Shown here in pieces: positions 11,661 through 23,640 of a DNA stretch of 64,000 bases. The notes under the pieces were generated by a model. It did not search any database and was not told the origin of the DNA. It worked only from the letters and a program-made list of their open reading frames with translations. Numbering within the stretch: the first letter of the stretch is position 1; each line of letters begins with the position of its first letter. Position numbers and translations under genes: made by a program. The stretch comes from Phocoena phocoena (taxonomy: Eukaryota > Chordata > Mammalia > Artiodactyla > Phocoenidae), in assembly GCF_963924675.1 (NCBI RefSeq), contig NC_089239.1, positions 1,911,001-1,975,000 of the forward strand, given 5' to 3'.

Positions 11661-12335
11661 CAGGTATACCTAAATATAAGGCAACCCAATGGACAAAAAG
11701 TCGTTGGCTACACTTTAAGGATGTACATTAAATAATCAAATAGCTTCTCATAATATTTTATGTTAATTGTGTACATATATAAAATAACATACTACATAAA
11801 ACAATAAAAATACTTGCTCTGACTTACATTTCTGGGAATTATCAGAGTCAAGCTTTTCACATGCAATTGTCGTTAGAATCTTTGCTACCACTACAGTCTC
11901 ATTTTCAGTTATATTACATCTTGGGTTCTGCTTTAAGTTGAGATACAGCAATTTTTAAATCTGTGCGATGCTGTAGCTGGAAATTCTATCCTAATGCACA
12001 GAATCCATTCAGTGCTACACTCACTGTCTGACCTTTAAAAGTCACCTTTAAAAGCCAGTTTACAGTGACATCCAACACCTACAACTCCAGGATCATTTCT
12101 TCAGGTATAATTAATAGATGTGTGTTAAATTTGTTTCCTCCTCTTTGTTTAAACCTGTTTTAGTGATCTCTGTAAGCATCCCAACTAGAATTATCTGTAG
12201 TTATTTCAAGCTAATACATATTCTCCAAAAGTTCTTTGTTATTCAAAAACAATCAAACATCCCTAATTCAGAAATGGTAAAAACTTGAATATAAAGCCAC
12301 TCCTCCTTTTCTGATAATTTGGGGGTGTAGAGGAT
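11661..12335. other. Intronic DNA with no recognised element
   Basis: A+T-rich intron up to an antisense L1 3' end. No coding or repeat signature seen. Confidence 0.5.
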
Positions 12336-13072
12336 ATTTTTTTTAATTTTTTAAAATTTTACTGAAGCATAGTTGATTTACAATGCTGTGTTTAATTTCT
12401 GCTGTACAGCAAAGTGACTCAGTTATATGTATATGTATTCTTTTTCACATTCTTTTCCTTTATGGTTTAACACAGGCCACTGAATATAGTTCCCTGTGCT
12501 ATACAGTAGGACCTTGTTGTTTATCCACCCTATTAGCAGTTTTTATCTGCTAATCCCAAACTCCCAGTCCCTCCCTCCCCCACTCCCCTCCCCCTTGGCA
12601 ACCACAAGTCTGTTCCCTATACCTGTCTGTTTTTGTTTCGTAGATATGTTCATCTGTGTCATTTTTTAGATTTCACATACAAGTAATATCATATGGTATT
12701 TGTCTTTCTCTTTCTGACTTACTTCGCTTAGTATGATAATCTCTAGGTCCATCCATGCTGCTGCAAATGGCATTATTTCATTCTTTCTTATGGCTAAGTA
12801 ATATTCCATTCCATATGTACCACATCTTCTTTATCCACTCATCTGTCGATGGACATTTAGGTTGTTTCCATGTCTTAGCTATTGTAAATAGTGCTGCTAT
12901 GAACATAGGAGTGCATGTATCTTTACAAATTATAGTTTTGTCTGGGTATATGCCCAGAAGTGGGATTGATGGATCTACGGTAGCTCTGCTTTTAGTTTTC
13001 TGAGGAACCTCCATACTATTTTCCAGAGTGGCTGCACCAATTTACATTCCCACCAAACAGTGTAAGAGGGTT
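12336..13072 (-). mobile_element. 5'-truncated L1 (antisense): 3'UTR and end of ORF2
   Basis: On the plus strand it opens with a T-rich tail and 'actgaagcatagttgattta', the L1 3' end. It then runs through 'ccctgtgctatacagtagga' into ORF2 C-terminal sequence; the minus strand encodes a [19 protein letters not shown] segment at about 12821-12877. It stops near 'gtgtaagagggttc'. It encodes nothing intact. Confidence 0.9.
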
Positions 13073-13094
13073 CTCAGGGTATGGAGAATATTAA

Positions 13095-13162
13095 CTCCTT
13101 TTTTACAGATAAGAGCATAGAGAGAGTTTAAGCCACCTGGCCAACATACAATTAGAAGATAA
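13095..13162 (-). mobile_element. MIR fragment (antisense)
   Basis: 'ttttacagataagagcatag' followed by 'gagtttaagccacctggcca' matches the antisense MIR core. Confidence 0.5.
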
Positions 13163-13544
13163 GAAGGGCAAGAAACATCCCTCAGATCAAATTAAAAAAA
13201 AAAAAAAAGAAGGAAAGGAATTTAGTTGGCAGCCCAAATGTGAGTCTAAGAAGAGCAGAAGGAAACAAAGCTTCTACTTCACACTGGGCTGTACTTCATT
13301 CCTGTCTTTTATTCTACCACAGTTTGGGAATTTAAACATTTTTCCATGTTGTGCATATTAACTTATTTACAATAATACTTATGTTATTTTCTATTATATA
13401 AACCATGTAAACATCATTTATAATGAACATACAACATGCCATTTAGTAATATAATTCAGTTACTGTTGACTACTCTGGTTATTCCCAATATTATCTTAGG
13501 TAGATTCTTATATTGACAACTGGCTAATTAATATTATTCAGAAT

Positions 13545-13648
13545 GTAATCAAACTATAAGCCCCACTGACTCAAAGGAAACCTCCACGAAGTAAATGATT
13601 TGTATCTGTTTTGTTCACTGCTGTACCCCCATATCACTGAGATACCCA
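13545..13648 (+). mobile_element. L2 3'-end fragment
   Basis: 'tatctgttttgttcactgct' followed by 'gtacccccatatcactgaga' matches the L2 terminal region in sense orientation. Confidence 0.6.
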
Positions 13649-14505
13649 GGAAGCACAAATGTCAAACTGCAAAGTCAGGTTAAGATGGCCTAAAACTCAG
13701 GTTGCATGTAACAGGCAAGGAGAATTTCTATGGTCAGTCAGGAAGCTGCCATCCTCATGTATGGGGCCTGGGATGGAATCAGAACCCAAGGGTGCAAGAA
13801 TAGCACTGGAGGAGAAAGAATGCTCCAGAGTCTTGGGCTAAAGGGGACACCATACGCAAAGGTAAAACTTGAAAGCAAATTCTAGGAGGAACTGAATCTT
13901 CCCCAAAGTAGAAAAGTCAATAATTATCCAAACGACATTGAAGTGGGCAACTGAAGTAGCCAGAGGGCCCTAGGATCTGTACTCATCAAGCCGATTTCTG
14001 GCTAGCCTTTAGTTAAATTAGGATTATAATTCTCTCTCCTATAAACTCCTTTATTTATTTGCTGTTTCTTTTTATTTTCTTTCTTTCAGTAAGAGATTTT
14101 GTTCATAAACTCTCACCTTGTATCAGCTATGTTACAGTAAAATGTAACATCCCACCCCTTGGCAGGGAAGCAGGACCACATGGACTCTAGATCCAGCCCT
14201 AAGAGCACAGCGCAGTCCAGTCAGTCAAGGGATGGAAGGGTAGGAATTTCTTCTACAATCCCTCTCGTCCACTGGCTCGTGTGACAATATGCTACCCTGG
14301 TCGGTGTTCTATCGCTTCTGCCATTCTGCTATTTCCCCGGCTTCTGGCATTTCTTCTGCCCTTAAATTATAGGTTGTCCCCAAAACTGATTAGTTCTCAG
14401 CTCACTGCTCTTCTCACTTTGTATTCTTCACCTTCTAAAATGCAAGAGCTTGGAAGAAACATCTATCACCCAACAGACAAACTGGTATTGTGGCAAAAGT
14501 ATTCT
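13649..14505. other. Intronic DNA with no recognised element
   Basis: Unique-looking intron. A 60-codon plus-strand frame (13659-13841) and a 76-codon frame (14281-14511) have no splice signals or familiar sequence and are probably chance. Confidence 0.45.
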
Positions 14506-14507
14506 AA

Positions 14508-14590
14508 ATGAGTTAATACACATAAAATACTTAAAACAGTGCCCAGCACTTAGGGAACAGTCAGTAAGATCTAGCTGATGTCACTACTAC
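14508..14590 (+). mobile_element. MIR 3' fragment
   Basis: 'aaatgagttaatacacataa' followed by 'acagtgcccagcacttaggg' is the sense-orientation MIR 3' region. Confidence 0.65.
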
Positions 14591-14602
14591 TACTACTGGG
14601 GA

Positions 14603-14850
14603 TCGGCCTTTGTTCCATTACTTACCATGTGATTGGGACAAGTAATTTTGCCTTCCTGAGCCTCAGCTTTCATCTATTACTTTAAAAATTCTCACTAAAA
14701 GTCAACTTATCCAGCCTTTTGTACTCACTAAAATAAAAATTTGCAATTAATTTTCAACATAATTTGAACAATTAATTACAAGATGTTTACCTCACAGGGC
14801 TGTTGTAAGATTAAACTGAGAAGGTTGCCTGAAAAGTTAACTGAAAACTA
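14603..14850 (+). mobile_element. MIR in two pieces
   Basis: 14603-14685 carries the MIR core (ccattacttaccatgtgatt and cctgagcctcagctttcatc). 14775-14850 resumes with tttacctcacagggctgttg. The intervening A+T-rich 90 bases are not MIR. Confidence 0.6.
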
Positions 14851-15899
14851 CAAAATTGTATTTGAAAGGAAGGCTCTGCCCTGATCATTCCAGGTTCCCA
14901 GATCTGACATCTGCCCTGAGCTTCAGTCCACCTCACACTTCCATTGACTGGAAGTGCTCATCCGACGGAGACTACTATACAGGAAAAGGGAAAGATGTCA
15001 AGAATTTAGTTAATTCAGAAGAAAATGTAATTGGCCAGACCAGACCTCTGAGGCAAGGGTCTAGAGTTGGACTGGGATGACAGAACAAGGAGAAAAAACA
15101 AGGTAACTCTAGACCAGTTTGTATCCTTTAATTACAAGCCTCAAGAAAGCCAAACAGAAAATAAATCTTACCAAGTTAAAGGTGTCAAGGCTACATTCTG
15201 ATCTGTGTTGGCAAAAGAACCACCCAACTTATGATAATGACAACATAATAAGAAAAAAATACAAAGTAAACCACAGCCAGAAGCAGCTCACATACAGTCT
15301 AATTAGCTCACCTCTGGTGGAGGTCTCAGGAGTCTAGAAGGGATGTGTGTCTCAGGCTAAGAGTGGAAGGGAAGATTGTGAGTTTTGTCTGAAGAACTAA
15401 CTTGAGCCAACATGCTCAAGAGAGCCTCTGGGAACTGCCCCATGCTTCTCCCACAGACAGTGATCAAGTCGCTGGCATTTACAAGCCATGTGCTACACAT
15501 CCACATTATTTCACCATGCAACCCACCGCCGTCACTCTTGGAAGGCACTACCAGGAAGAAGAAAAACTGGACTAAGGAAACAGATTCTCTCTTTCCTGGG
15601 ACCCTGTGGGGGGGTTCTGAGCAATTAAGGGCGGCCTACTCTCTGAATTGTGCCTACCATTCCCAGAAAGTTGGGTCTGGCCAGAGAAGCAGAAAAAAGC
15701 AAAGAGTCAATAACTTCTAACTACCTGATAGATGTATCGTCACACTCAACATGCCAAAACGATAGTGATGAACTTCCCTATAAAACTAGCTCCTATTTCA
15801 GATGCACCACTAACCCCTCCGGTCACTTCAGTGACATACTTTAGATCCTGATATATTCCCTCGTATCTCCCCATATCGTCTCCAAGACTATTATTATTT
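14851..15899. other. Intronic DNA with no recognised element
   Basis: About 1 kb with several 60-100-codon chance frames on both strands but no splice-flanked or familiar coding sequence. Confidence 0.45.
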
Positions 15900-16215
15900 T
15901 CTTAGAGTCTCACGCATCTATCCCTCCATTTACATTCTTCTTATTACTATCTCTTCCTACAGTGGATACCATCTCTTCTCTAGCGTGCTTCAGGAATTAA
16001 CTACTGGTCCTAAACAGCCTACCCACCTCAACACAAATTCATACCCTCCAACGCATTCTAGGCAACTTCACTAGATTAATCTTCCTAATACACTTTTCCG
16101 GTGGCATTGTTGTTACTACTGTCTACTATATACCTTTCCTTCCCCCAAACAAAACAAAACAGAAATTTTAAATGGATCCCCAATGCAACTAAATTAAAGC
16201 TGTAATTCTTTAACT

Positions 16216-16423
16216 CAGGAGTCAGCAGACTTTTTCTGTAAAGGACCAAAGAGTAAATATTTTAAGCTTCATGGGCCATAAAGTCATGATGCAAACACTC
16301 AACTCTGCCACTGTATAAAAAGTCGTCAGAGACGATGATAAATTAACCCATGGCTGTGTCCCAATAAAACGTCATCCACAAAGACAAGAAATGAGTACAA
16401 GGGCCATAGTTTGCCAACTCCTG
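16216..16423 (+). mobile_element. hAT-type non-autonomous DNA transposon, near complete
   Basis: Terminal inverted repeats 'caggagtcagcagac' and 'gtttgccaactcctg' flank a body with 'aaatattttaagcttcatgg' and 'ggctgtgtcccaataaaacg', a common mammalian MER element of the hAT-Charlie group. The flanking octamers ctttaact and cttaaccc look like a decayed 8-bp target duplication. It sits inside an L2. Confidence 0.75.
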
Positions 16424-16574
16424 CTTAACCCTGTTACTCAAGACCCTTAGCAATCTGGCCACTAACTACTCTCACCTTATTCCCATACTGCCATCTTGAT
16501 GGCTCTGTATATTAGGTTTTTCTTTTCAAATATAACACATACCAAATAAATTAACAATGTTATAAGAAAAGTAC

Positions 16575-16660
16575 TAGTTTTACAAATTAAAATACTGAGA
16601 ACAGAGTGGTTAAGCAGCTTCCAGCCAGAACTAGAAGCCAGGGAAAGAGCTACTACCCAC
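16575..16660 (-). mobile_element. MIR fragment (antisense)
   Basis: 'gaacagagtggttaagcagc' followed by 'ccagaactagaagccaggga' matches the antisense MIR core. Confidence 0.5.
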
Positions 16661-16990
16661 TGCTGCCTCTCCATTGGTCAACTCAGTGTCCCCTTAAGGG
16701 GCAAAATTGCCTGTGGACCTTGCTTCAACCAGTTACTCCCTCCTCCCCAAACTCTGTCTTACCCATCTTTCAAGTCCCCGCTCAAATCCCCCTTCTCACT
16801 GAAGTCCTGCGTGCTTGACCCAACTCACAGTGACCGTTCCCTCCTTTCTACTCTTAAAACATGTATTGCCTGTACTTTTCTTTGGGTCCTTATATACTCA
16901 TGATTTCATACTGGCTTCCCAACCTACTTCTTATGTTACATTTTCTATAGACTAGACAAGTATCATAGTGTTCAGAAGTTAAAAGATATT

Positions 16991-17328
16991 CATTAATTCT
17001 TTACTAGGATGATGATGTTAACTTACAAGGTAATCCATGGATATATGAACCTAAAATAATTTTCATCACACCCCATATTTATAAAGATTATGTCAAGTGG
17101 TCTCTGTACAGTAAATATGTCAATTTAATGGGGAAAGGAACTAAAAGTGTAAATTAATCCCTTTGACCTTTCTGGTATGGGGTACATCTTGCAAAAACAA
17201 TTATGACAATATATCAATAGATTCACTAATTCAAGTACTTAAAAGAGCTTACTTTATGGTAAACACCTCATTAATGTAGTTGATTTAGGGTAATAGTTGA
17301 ATCTGTAGGACTAGGAAAATATAATCCT
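16991..17328. other. Intronic DNA with no recognised element
   Basis: A+T-rich intron between the L2 remnant and a split hAT element. Confidence 0.45.
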
Positions 17329-17754
17329 CAGAGAAGTGGTTCTTAACTTTTTTGGCATCATGGACCTCTTTGAGAAAGCTATGGATCCTCTCCCAATAAA
17401 AACATCCAGATAGCACAGTGGTTTAGAATACGCCTGCCAATGCAGGGGACACGGGTTCAATCACTGGCCCGGGAACATCCCACATGCCGCGGAGCAACTA
17501 AGCCCGTGTGCCACAACTACTGAAGCCCGCATGCCTAGAGCCCGTGCTCTGCATCAAGAGAAGCCACAGGAATGAGAAGCCAGTGCACCGCAACGAAGAG
17601 TAGCCCCCGCTCGCCACAACTAGAGAAAGCCCGCTTGCAGCAGCAAGGACCCAACACAGCCAAAAAAAAAAAAAATCCAGATAAATATTCATACAAACTT
17701 CGCATTAAATGTCTGGGGGCTCACAGACGCTCTGAAGTTAAGAAACCCTCTCAG
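17329..17754 (+). mobile_element. hAT-type element split by a SINE
   Basis: The left part (17329-17412: gtggttcttaacttttttgg, gcatcatggacctctttgag) and the right part (17675-17754: gtctgggggctcacagacgc, gaagttaagaaaccctc) are the two halves of one small hAT element with matching inverted ends. The CHR SINE at 17413-17674 sits between them. Confidence 0.7.
17413..17674 (+). mobile_element. CHR-family SINE (long form, 5'-truncated by a few bases)
   Basis: It begins at gcacagtggtttagaata, carries the B-box ggttcaatcac, and has the long body (actactgaagcccgcatgcc, agagtagcccccgctcgcca) and a short A tail. Perfect 9-bp direct repeats (atccagata) lie at 17404-17412 and 17675-17683. Confidence 0.95.
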
Positions 17755-18190
17755 AGGGTCTCATGTTAAGCACTCACAGCCCTCACTCACCTAAGAAATT
17801 TTCCTTTTAATTCAAGTTATTCACATAAATTTCAATGCACCAAAAGGATCTGGCAGCAATTTTTTTTATTTTTATAGAGCAAACTCACACCCAAATTAGA
17901 AGATGTCAAAGATCATAAACAGCGGAAATGGGTAAATTTATGGTTAAGAGCAAGTGGGTGGGAGGGGAGAGGGGAAATATCAGCAATGACAGAGATTTCA
18001 ATTTCACTTCACTGCCTGCAAGGAAAACTTGGTGGCCTGGACACACGTCCACACTGGAAGAGCATCAGCCCGGGCTCCTAGGGTAGCACACGTCACCATA
18101 AGACCTCGCACAGCAGAAGTGGCAATTTCACATCCTAAAACACTCATGCTAAGAAAATCAGCATGAGCAACTAATTATAAAATGTCCTTT
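17755..18190. other. Intronic DNA with no recognised element
   Basis: Unique-looking intron between two SINEs. No coding signal. Confidence 0.45.
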
Positions 18191-18202
18191 AAAACTCAAA
18201 TT

Positions 18203-18554
18203 CGGGGGACTTCCCTGGTGGCACGGTGGTTAAGAATCTGCCTGCCAATGCAGGGGACACGGGTTCAATCCCTGGTCCGGGAAGATCCCACATGCCGCGG
18301 AACAACTAAGCCGGTGTGCCACAGGTACTGAGCCTGCGCTCTAGGGCCCACGAGCCACAACTACTGAGCCCACGCACCACAACTGCTGAGGCCCACACGC
18401 CTAGAGCCTGTGCTCAGCAACAAGAGAAGCTACTCCAATGAGAAGTCCGTGCACTGCAACAAAAAGTAGCCCCCGCTCGCCGCAACTCGAGAAAGCCCAC
18501 GCACAGCAACAAAGACCCAACACAGCCATAAATAAATAATTTTTTTAAATAAAT
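18203..18554 (+). mobile_element. CHR-family SINE (long form) with 12-bp target duplication
   Basis: Full long-form copy with tRNA-like head, B-box ggttcaatccc, an extra repeated 'gccacaactactgagccca' module and a taaataaata-type tail. The direct repeat aaaactcaaatt lies at 18191-18202 and 18555-18566. Confidence 0.96.
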
Positions 18555-18566
18555 AAAACTCAAATT

Positions 18567-19089
18567 TGGAAATAAAAATGAGTTCCTAAAATAAATACAC
18601 ACACACTGTGAATGCAACAGCACATAAGTGACAAACACAATAATATTAATGATATATACATAGCTGCTGAATTCTAATTCCCTTTCATTTAATCTTTTTA
18701 TTTAAAACAAATTTGTTAAATGTATTGCTAAGTAGGATTTAATTTTTATGTCTTTTGTGCTGAGCATATGACAATGAAAGCAAGATGTCATAAAAATCTA
18801 AATTTTAAGATTGAAAATAAAATGGTTAAAATCAAACTATCTGTAGAAGTAACCCACTGACAGGTAAATTTATGAATATGGAATTTCACAAACAGCCAAA
18901 TTCCAATCAAGGTAACCAGGTATAGTCTCAGTCACATTTAGTGAAAGAAAAACCTGTAAATAAATTTGAGCCTTTCAGAATGACTGGTTCAATAACAGAG
19001 GCAGACTCTAAGGTACAGTGGGGACCCCCCAAAGAAAGGGGTCATCAATCAAACTGATAGGGATTAAATAAAGCTTCTCAAGACATACA
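18567..19089. other. Intronic DNA with no recognised element
   Basis: A+T-rich intron, no coding or repeat signature. Confidence 0.45.
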
Positions 19090-19640
19090 CTTCCAATGGC
19101 AACTCACTGAACTGATTTAAGGTCTTCCACGATCACATCTTAGTCCATTTCTCTACCTAAGCCAGTTTTCTGCCGTCCTCCACAACATCACTCTCATCTC
19201 CTCCTAGAACAGAACATCCTGCCTATTCTTTCCATATATTCAAATACTACCTACCCTGCCAGGCACAGAACAAACGAGCATCCCTCCTAGAAGCCTCTGA
19301 GTGTGCCTTCATACCCTGCTGTGCTCTCCCCTCTACTGTACCTAATATGATGACCACATACCCCTGACCTCCCAGGCTGCTCCTGATCTCAATAGTCTGT
19401 CTCCTGATAAGAACATATGTCTATCACCATGCAGGATCATTAGCATGGAATTAGTCGTCTGTTCATGAGACTTATACTAATTATCTGGCACTCAATCACA
19501 CATCATCATCTATTTAATGGCTCCTAGTATGAATGTTATCTTGCCTGTAAGTTCATAAGTTTCTCATAAGCAGTGATTAGCAGAATTGGGTACATAGCAA
19601 ATACTCAGTAACTATCTGTAGAAATTAATTAAATGTATTA
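19090..19640 (+). mobile_element. Possible L2 remnant
   Basis: C/T-rich text followed by 'ttgcctgtaagttcataagt' and 'acatagcaaatactcagtaa' resembles the L2 3' end in sense orientation. The upstream part is too diverged to be sure. Confidence 0.4.
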
Positions 19641-20890
19641 AACAAGAAAAACTTATTTCCTGCCCCTCCTCTTCTCCCCCACTATACCTAGATATAAGAA
19701 CCAAACCTATACAAATCTCAGTTCCCAAAAAATTCTGGGGAGCCTCCCACCACAAAAAAAAGAAAAAGAAAAAAAGAATCTCTAATCATTTTTCCTTTAA
19801 CCAGAAAATTAAAACAGGTTCTTAATCTTCTTTCTTTCATTCTATTCATTTTGATCAGAGTTCCCCATGCAGTTATTCCAAGGACAGCTAAGGGGCTCAA
19901 TTTAAGATATTTAACAATCTGTCATTGGAAGGGCGAGCTCTCTAAATTGCTTTTCCTGGTACAGCTGGATAGTGCACTAAGTGGTCCCTACTCATTTGCT
20001 AGACTCCCTTTTAACCAACAGAAACATTTTTTTAAATAGTTTGCAATGTTCCTGGTGTACTGAAATAAAAGTTAAGATTTGACCCTGTCCTCAATGATAC
20101 CACTGTTTGTATCAGTGAAGTAAGGCTGACTGCATACTTCAATATATGAACAGCATAAGGACAACAAGGAACAGAAATTTTCAGGAAGGCAGAGACAACG
20201 TAGCTATGGATGAAAGAGTGCTGGATCTTGCTCACTGTTATTTTGCATGTTGCCAAGAAATCTTCTCTAATTCTACAATGTTGAATGCAAACAGAAATTT
20301 ATGTTTCAGTGTTTTATGTATTTTTTACTTCTGTCATCTTCCTCGCATTATAATTTCCCTCTGCTCGGATGTGGGAAGTGCGTTGTTGAAAGTTTCACTG
20401 CAAAGTAAAGGGGCAGCTGGGTGCTCTGATTACAGTGGGTAAAGAATTTAAATGCTTCAGTATTCTGAGATTCGGAGGAGCCTGCTTTCTAGAGCCTGCT
20501 TTCCTCCTAATTTAATGGCCCTGTCCTCAGCACCCTAATGCTGTCAAGTGAAAGGAGCAGGTACTAAATAATCCGGTGCCTCGGGCCACACCTGCTTTCC
20601 CTGCCAAAGGAAAAATAACAAGGAGCTGTTGTGCTGATCAACATCCCTCAAGAAAGAATGAGCTGGATAAGACCTGGGAAATCATACTGACCAACAGTTT
20701 AATTTTTTTTTTTAAGCAGAGAAATTGTGCCTTCAAATGATGTCTGACATAGAAGCCCAATATGTAAAACAGATAAGAGGGGGAGCCTTTAGTTGACTGG
20801 AGTGGGGCATGGATTCATACCACTATCTCCTCATTCCCCAACCCTCAGGGAGACACAAAGACCTTGGTTTAAAGATTTTTTTAAAAAGTG
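19641..20890. other. Intronic DNA, partly complex
   Basis: Mostly unique. 20450-20690 is less A+T-rich and more complex than its surroundings, but nothing identifies it as an exon or a named repeat. Confidence 0.4.
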
Positions 20891-20894
20891 GAGC

Positions 20895-20962
20895 TAGGAA
20901 AGTCAATTACTCAATATCATACTACCAATTAATGACAAAGTTAGAATTACAGCCCACTTTCA
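20895..20962 (-). mobile_element. MIR fragment (antisense, weak)
   Basis: 'attaatgacaaagttagaat' followed by 'tacagcccactttcatctga' loosely matches the antisense MIR 5' part. Confidence 0.35.
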
Positions 20963-21037
20963 TCTGAAGTTAGTAGGCTGGCAATTGGGGTACAGTGGCA
21001 TCTCACTCTGATTCTTTGTGATACTGTAGGATGTGAT

Positions 21038-21235
21038 GGGAAGACTTGGGCTCTGAAGTCACACTTGAGTGGACATGCCAGTTCCACAACTTACTTGCTG
21101 TGTAACCTGAGGTTAAATTATTTAAACCTTACTGGGGACCTAGCATCAGAGGACTCCTCTGAGGTCTAAAGAATGGCTAACATAAAAATTTCCTAGCAGA
21201 GTATCTGTTACGTAGTAAGTGTGCGTGTGTACACA
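21038..21235 (+). mobile_element. MIR SINE
   Basis: 'gggctctgaagtcacacttg', 'ccagttccacaacttacttg' and 'ctgtgtaacctgaggttaaa' are the MIR 5' half and core in sense orientation. Confidence 0.75.
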
Positions 21236-21484
21236 TATAAAACAAACAGAGAACTCAGGATTGAACCAAAAAATTAATAAAAATATCCCACTCACTTTGT
21301 CAGCCATAATTTAACACAGGACAAACAAACGCAACAACTAAAAAACTATCAGTTAAGAAACAGCCAATTTAGGACCTTCCACATTAGTCTTTCAATTATT
21401 ACAGTAGTAATGACTTCTTCAGAAGTTTCTGCAAAATTTACGTATAAGAAAAAAAGAACACTCCAGACTAGCTTTCATATATAT

Positions 21485-21485
<1 letters not shown>

Positions 21486-21516
<31 letters not shown>

Positions 21517-21597
21517 GCAGTACACGGGCCTCTCACTGCTGTGGCCTCTCCCATTGCGGAGCACAGGCTCCGGACGCACAGGCTCAGCGGCCATGGC
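21486..21597 (-). mobile_element. CHR-family SINE (antisense, 5'-truncated)
   Basis: On the plus strand a T-rich tail with gttttgttttgttttgtttt is followed by gcagtacacgggcctctcac and ccggacgcacaggctcagcg, the reverse complement of the CHR body. The tRNA-like head is missing. Flanking tcatatat repeats are a probable target duplication. Confidence 0.88.
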
Positions 21598-21939
21598 TCA
21601 TATATTATTTTAATGCATCTTATATTCAAGCATTATAATTATCAGAGGCATACCAAAATGTCCATCTGAGAGTATGGGTGGTTAACATTTCTATTTCAAC
21701 CACATGAATGTTTTTGCCATGAAAATTCCAAATCTTTAATTTCATAACATCATAATGAGATTAAAGCATCACATATTTAAGGCATATTTGTACACCACTG
21801 GAATTTTTATAAACCTTCAGATTAGATTAAGCAAAAGTATATTAATTGACCTCCAAAACAAATGTGAAAGAAATCTGTAGCAGGAAAAGGAAAGAGCACT
21901 TGACAATTCGAGAACTGCTACTAAAAAAGTGTCGCAACT

Positions 21940-22640
21940 TCCGGGAAGATGGTGGAAGAGTAAGAAGCGGAGATCACCTTCCTCCCCACAGATACACCAG
22001 AAATACATCTACACGTGGAACAACTACTACAGAATACCTACTGGACGCTGGCAGAAGACCTCAGACCTCCCAAAAGGCAAGAAACCCCCACGTACCTGGG
22101 TAGGGCAAAAGAAAAAAGAATAAACAGAGACAAAAGGATAGGGACGGGACCTGCACCAGTGGGAGGGAGGTGTTTAGGAGGAAAAGTGTCCACACACTAG
22201 GAAGCCCCTCCGCGGGCGGAGACTGTGGGTGTTGGAGTGGGGGAGCTACGAGGCCGCGGAGGAGAGCACAGCAACAGGGGTGCGGAGGACAAGGCGGAGA
22301 GATTCCTGCACAAAGGATCGGTGCCGACCGGCACTCACCAGCCCGAGAGGCTTATCTGCTCACCCGCCGAAGCGGGCGGGGCTGGGAGCTGAGGCTCGGG
22401 CTTCGGTCTGAGCGCAGGGAGAGGACTGGGGTTGGCAGTGTGAACACAGCCTGAAGGGCGTTAGTGCGCCACGGCTGGCTGGGAGGGAGTCCGGGGAAAA
22501 GTCTGGACCTGCCGAAGAGGCAAGAGACTTTTTCTTCCCTCTTTATTACCTGGTGCCCGAGGAGAGGGGATTAAGAACGATGCTTAAAGGAGCTCCAGAG
22601 ACGGGCGCGAGCCGCCGCTAAAAGCGCGGACCCCAGAGAC
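21940..22640 (+). promoter_or_regulatory. L1-A 5'UTR, CpG-rich promoter region
   Basis: About 700 bases of high G+C with many CpG, starting with an aagatggtgg element resembling the YY1 site at L1 5' ends. By analogy with other L1s this would hold the internal RNA polymerase II promoter. Activity is not shown by sequence alone. Confidence 0.6.
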
Positions 22641-23106
22641 AGACATGAGACGCTAAGACTGCTGCTGCCGCCACCAAGAAGCCTGTGTGCAAGCACAGGT
22701 CACTCTCCACACCCCCCTTCCGGGGAGCCTGTGCAGCCCGCCACTGCCAGGATCCCATGATCCAGGGACAACTCCCCCGGGAGAACGCACGGCGCGACTC
22801 AGGCTGGTGCAACATCACGCCAGCGTCTGCCGCCACAGGCTCGGCCTGCACTCCGTGACCCTCCCTACCCCCGGCCTGAGTGAGCCAGAGCCTCCGAATC
22901 AGCGGCTCCTTTAACCCCGTCCTGTCTGAGCAAAGAACAGACGCCCCAGCGACCCACACGCACAGGCAGGGCCAAATCCAAAGCTGAGCCCCTGGAAGCT
23001 GTGAGAACAAAGAAGAGAAAGGGAAATCTCTCCCAGCAGCCTCAGAAGCAGCGGATTAAAGCTCCACAATCAACTTGATGTACCCTGCAGCTGTGGAATA
23101 CATGAA

Positions 23107-23640
23107 TAGACAACGAGTCATCCCAAATTAAGGAGGTAGACTTTGAGAGCAAGATTTATTATTTTTTCCCCTTTTCCTTTTTTTGTGAGTGTGTATGTGT
23201 ATGCTTCTGTGTGAGATTTTGTCTGTATAGCTTTGCTTCCACCATTTATTCCAGGGTTCTGTCGGGTTTTTTTTTTTAACTTTTTTCTTAATAATTTTTA
23301 TTTTAATTATTTTATTTTACTTTATCTTTGTTCTTTCTTTCCTTCCTTCCCTCCTTTAGACAACGAATCATCCCAAATTAAGGAGGTGGACTTTGAGAGC
23401 AAGATTTATGATTTTTTTCCCCTTTTCCTCTTTTTGTGAGTGTGTATGTGTATGCTTCTGTGTGAGATTTTGTCTCTATAGTTTTGCTTCCACCATTTGT
23501 TCCACGGTTCTATCCATCCATTTTTTTGTTTCTTGGTTTTCCTCTTAATAATTATGTTTTTTATTTTAATAACTTTATTATATTTTATCTTACTTTATTT
23601 TATTTTACTTTATCGTCTTTCTTTTTTTCCTTCCTTCCTC
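23107..23640 (+). repeat. 250-bp tandem duplication in the L1-A 5'UTR
   Basis: The block starting tagacaacgagtcatcccaa at 23107 recurs 250 bases later at 23357 as tagacaacgaatcatcccaa. Both copies run on through gtgagtgtgtatgtgtatgc and ccaccattt and into a T-rich segment. The two copies differ by scattered substitutions and by the length of their T-rich ends. Confidence 0.9.

Larger units (their letters stand above)
15900..16990 (+). mobile_element. Long L2 LINE remnant, interrupted
   Basis: Diverged L2 ORF and 3' sequence: 'ttcactagattaatcttcct' near 16071, then 'agcaatctggccactaacta' after 16450 and 'cccatctttcaagtccccgc' near 16760. A hAT element (16216-16423) and an antisense MIR piece (about 16575-16660) interrupt it. 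The frame is destroyed. Confidence 0.6.

Noticed and set aside
22170..23010. Several 60-130-codon frames on both strands in a CpG-rich block resembling a CpG-island promoter
   Set aside because: The block is the 5'UTR of L1-A, not a host promoter. The frames follow from high G+C with few stop codons.
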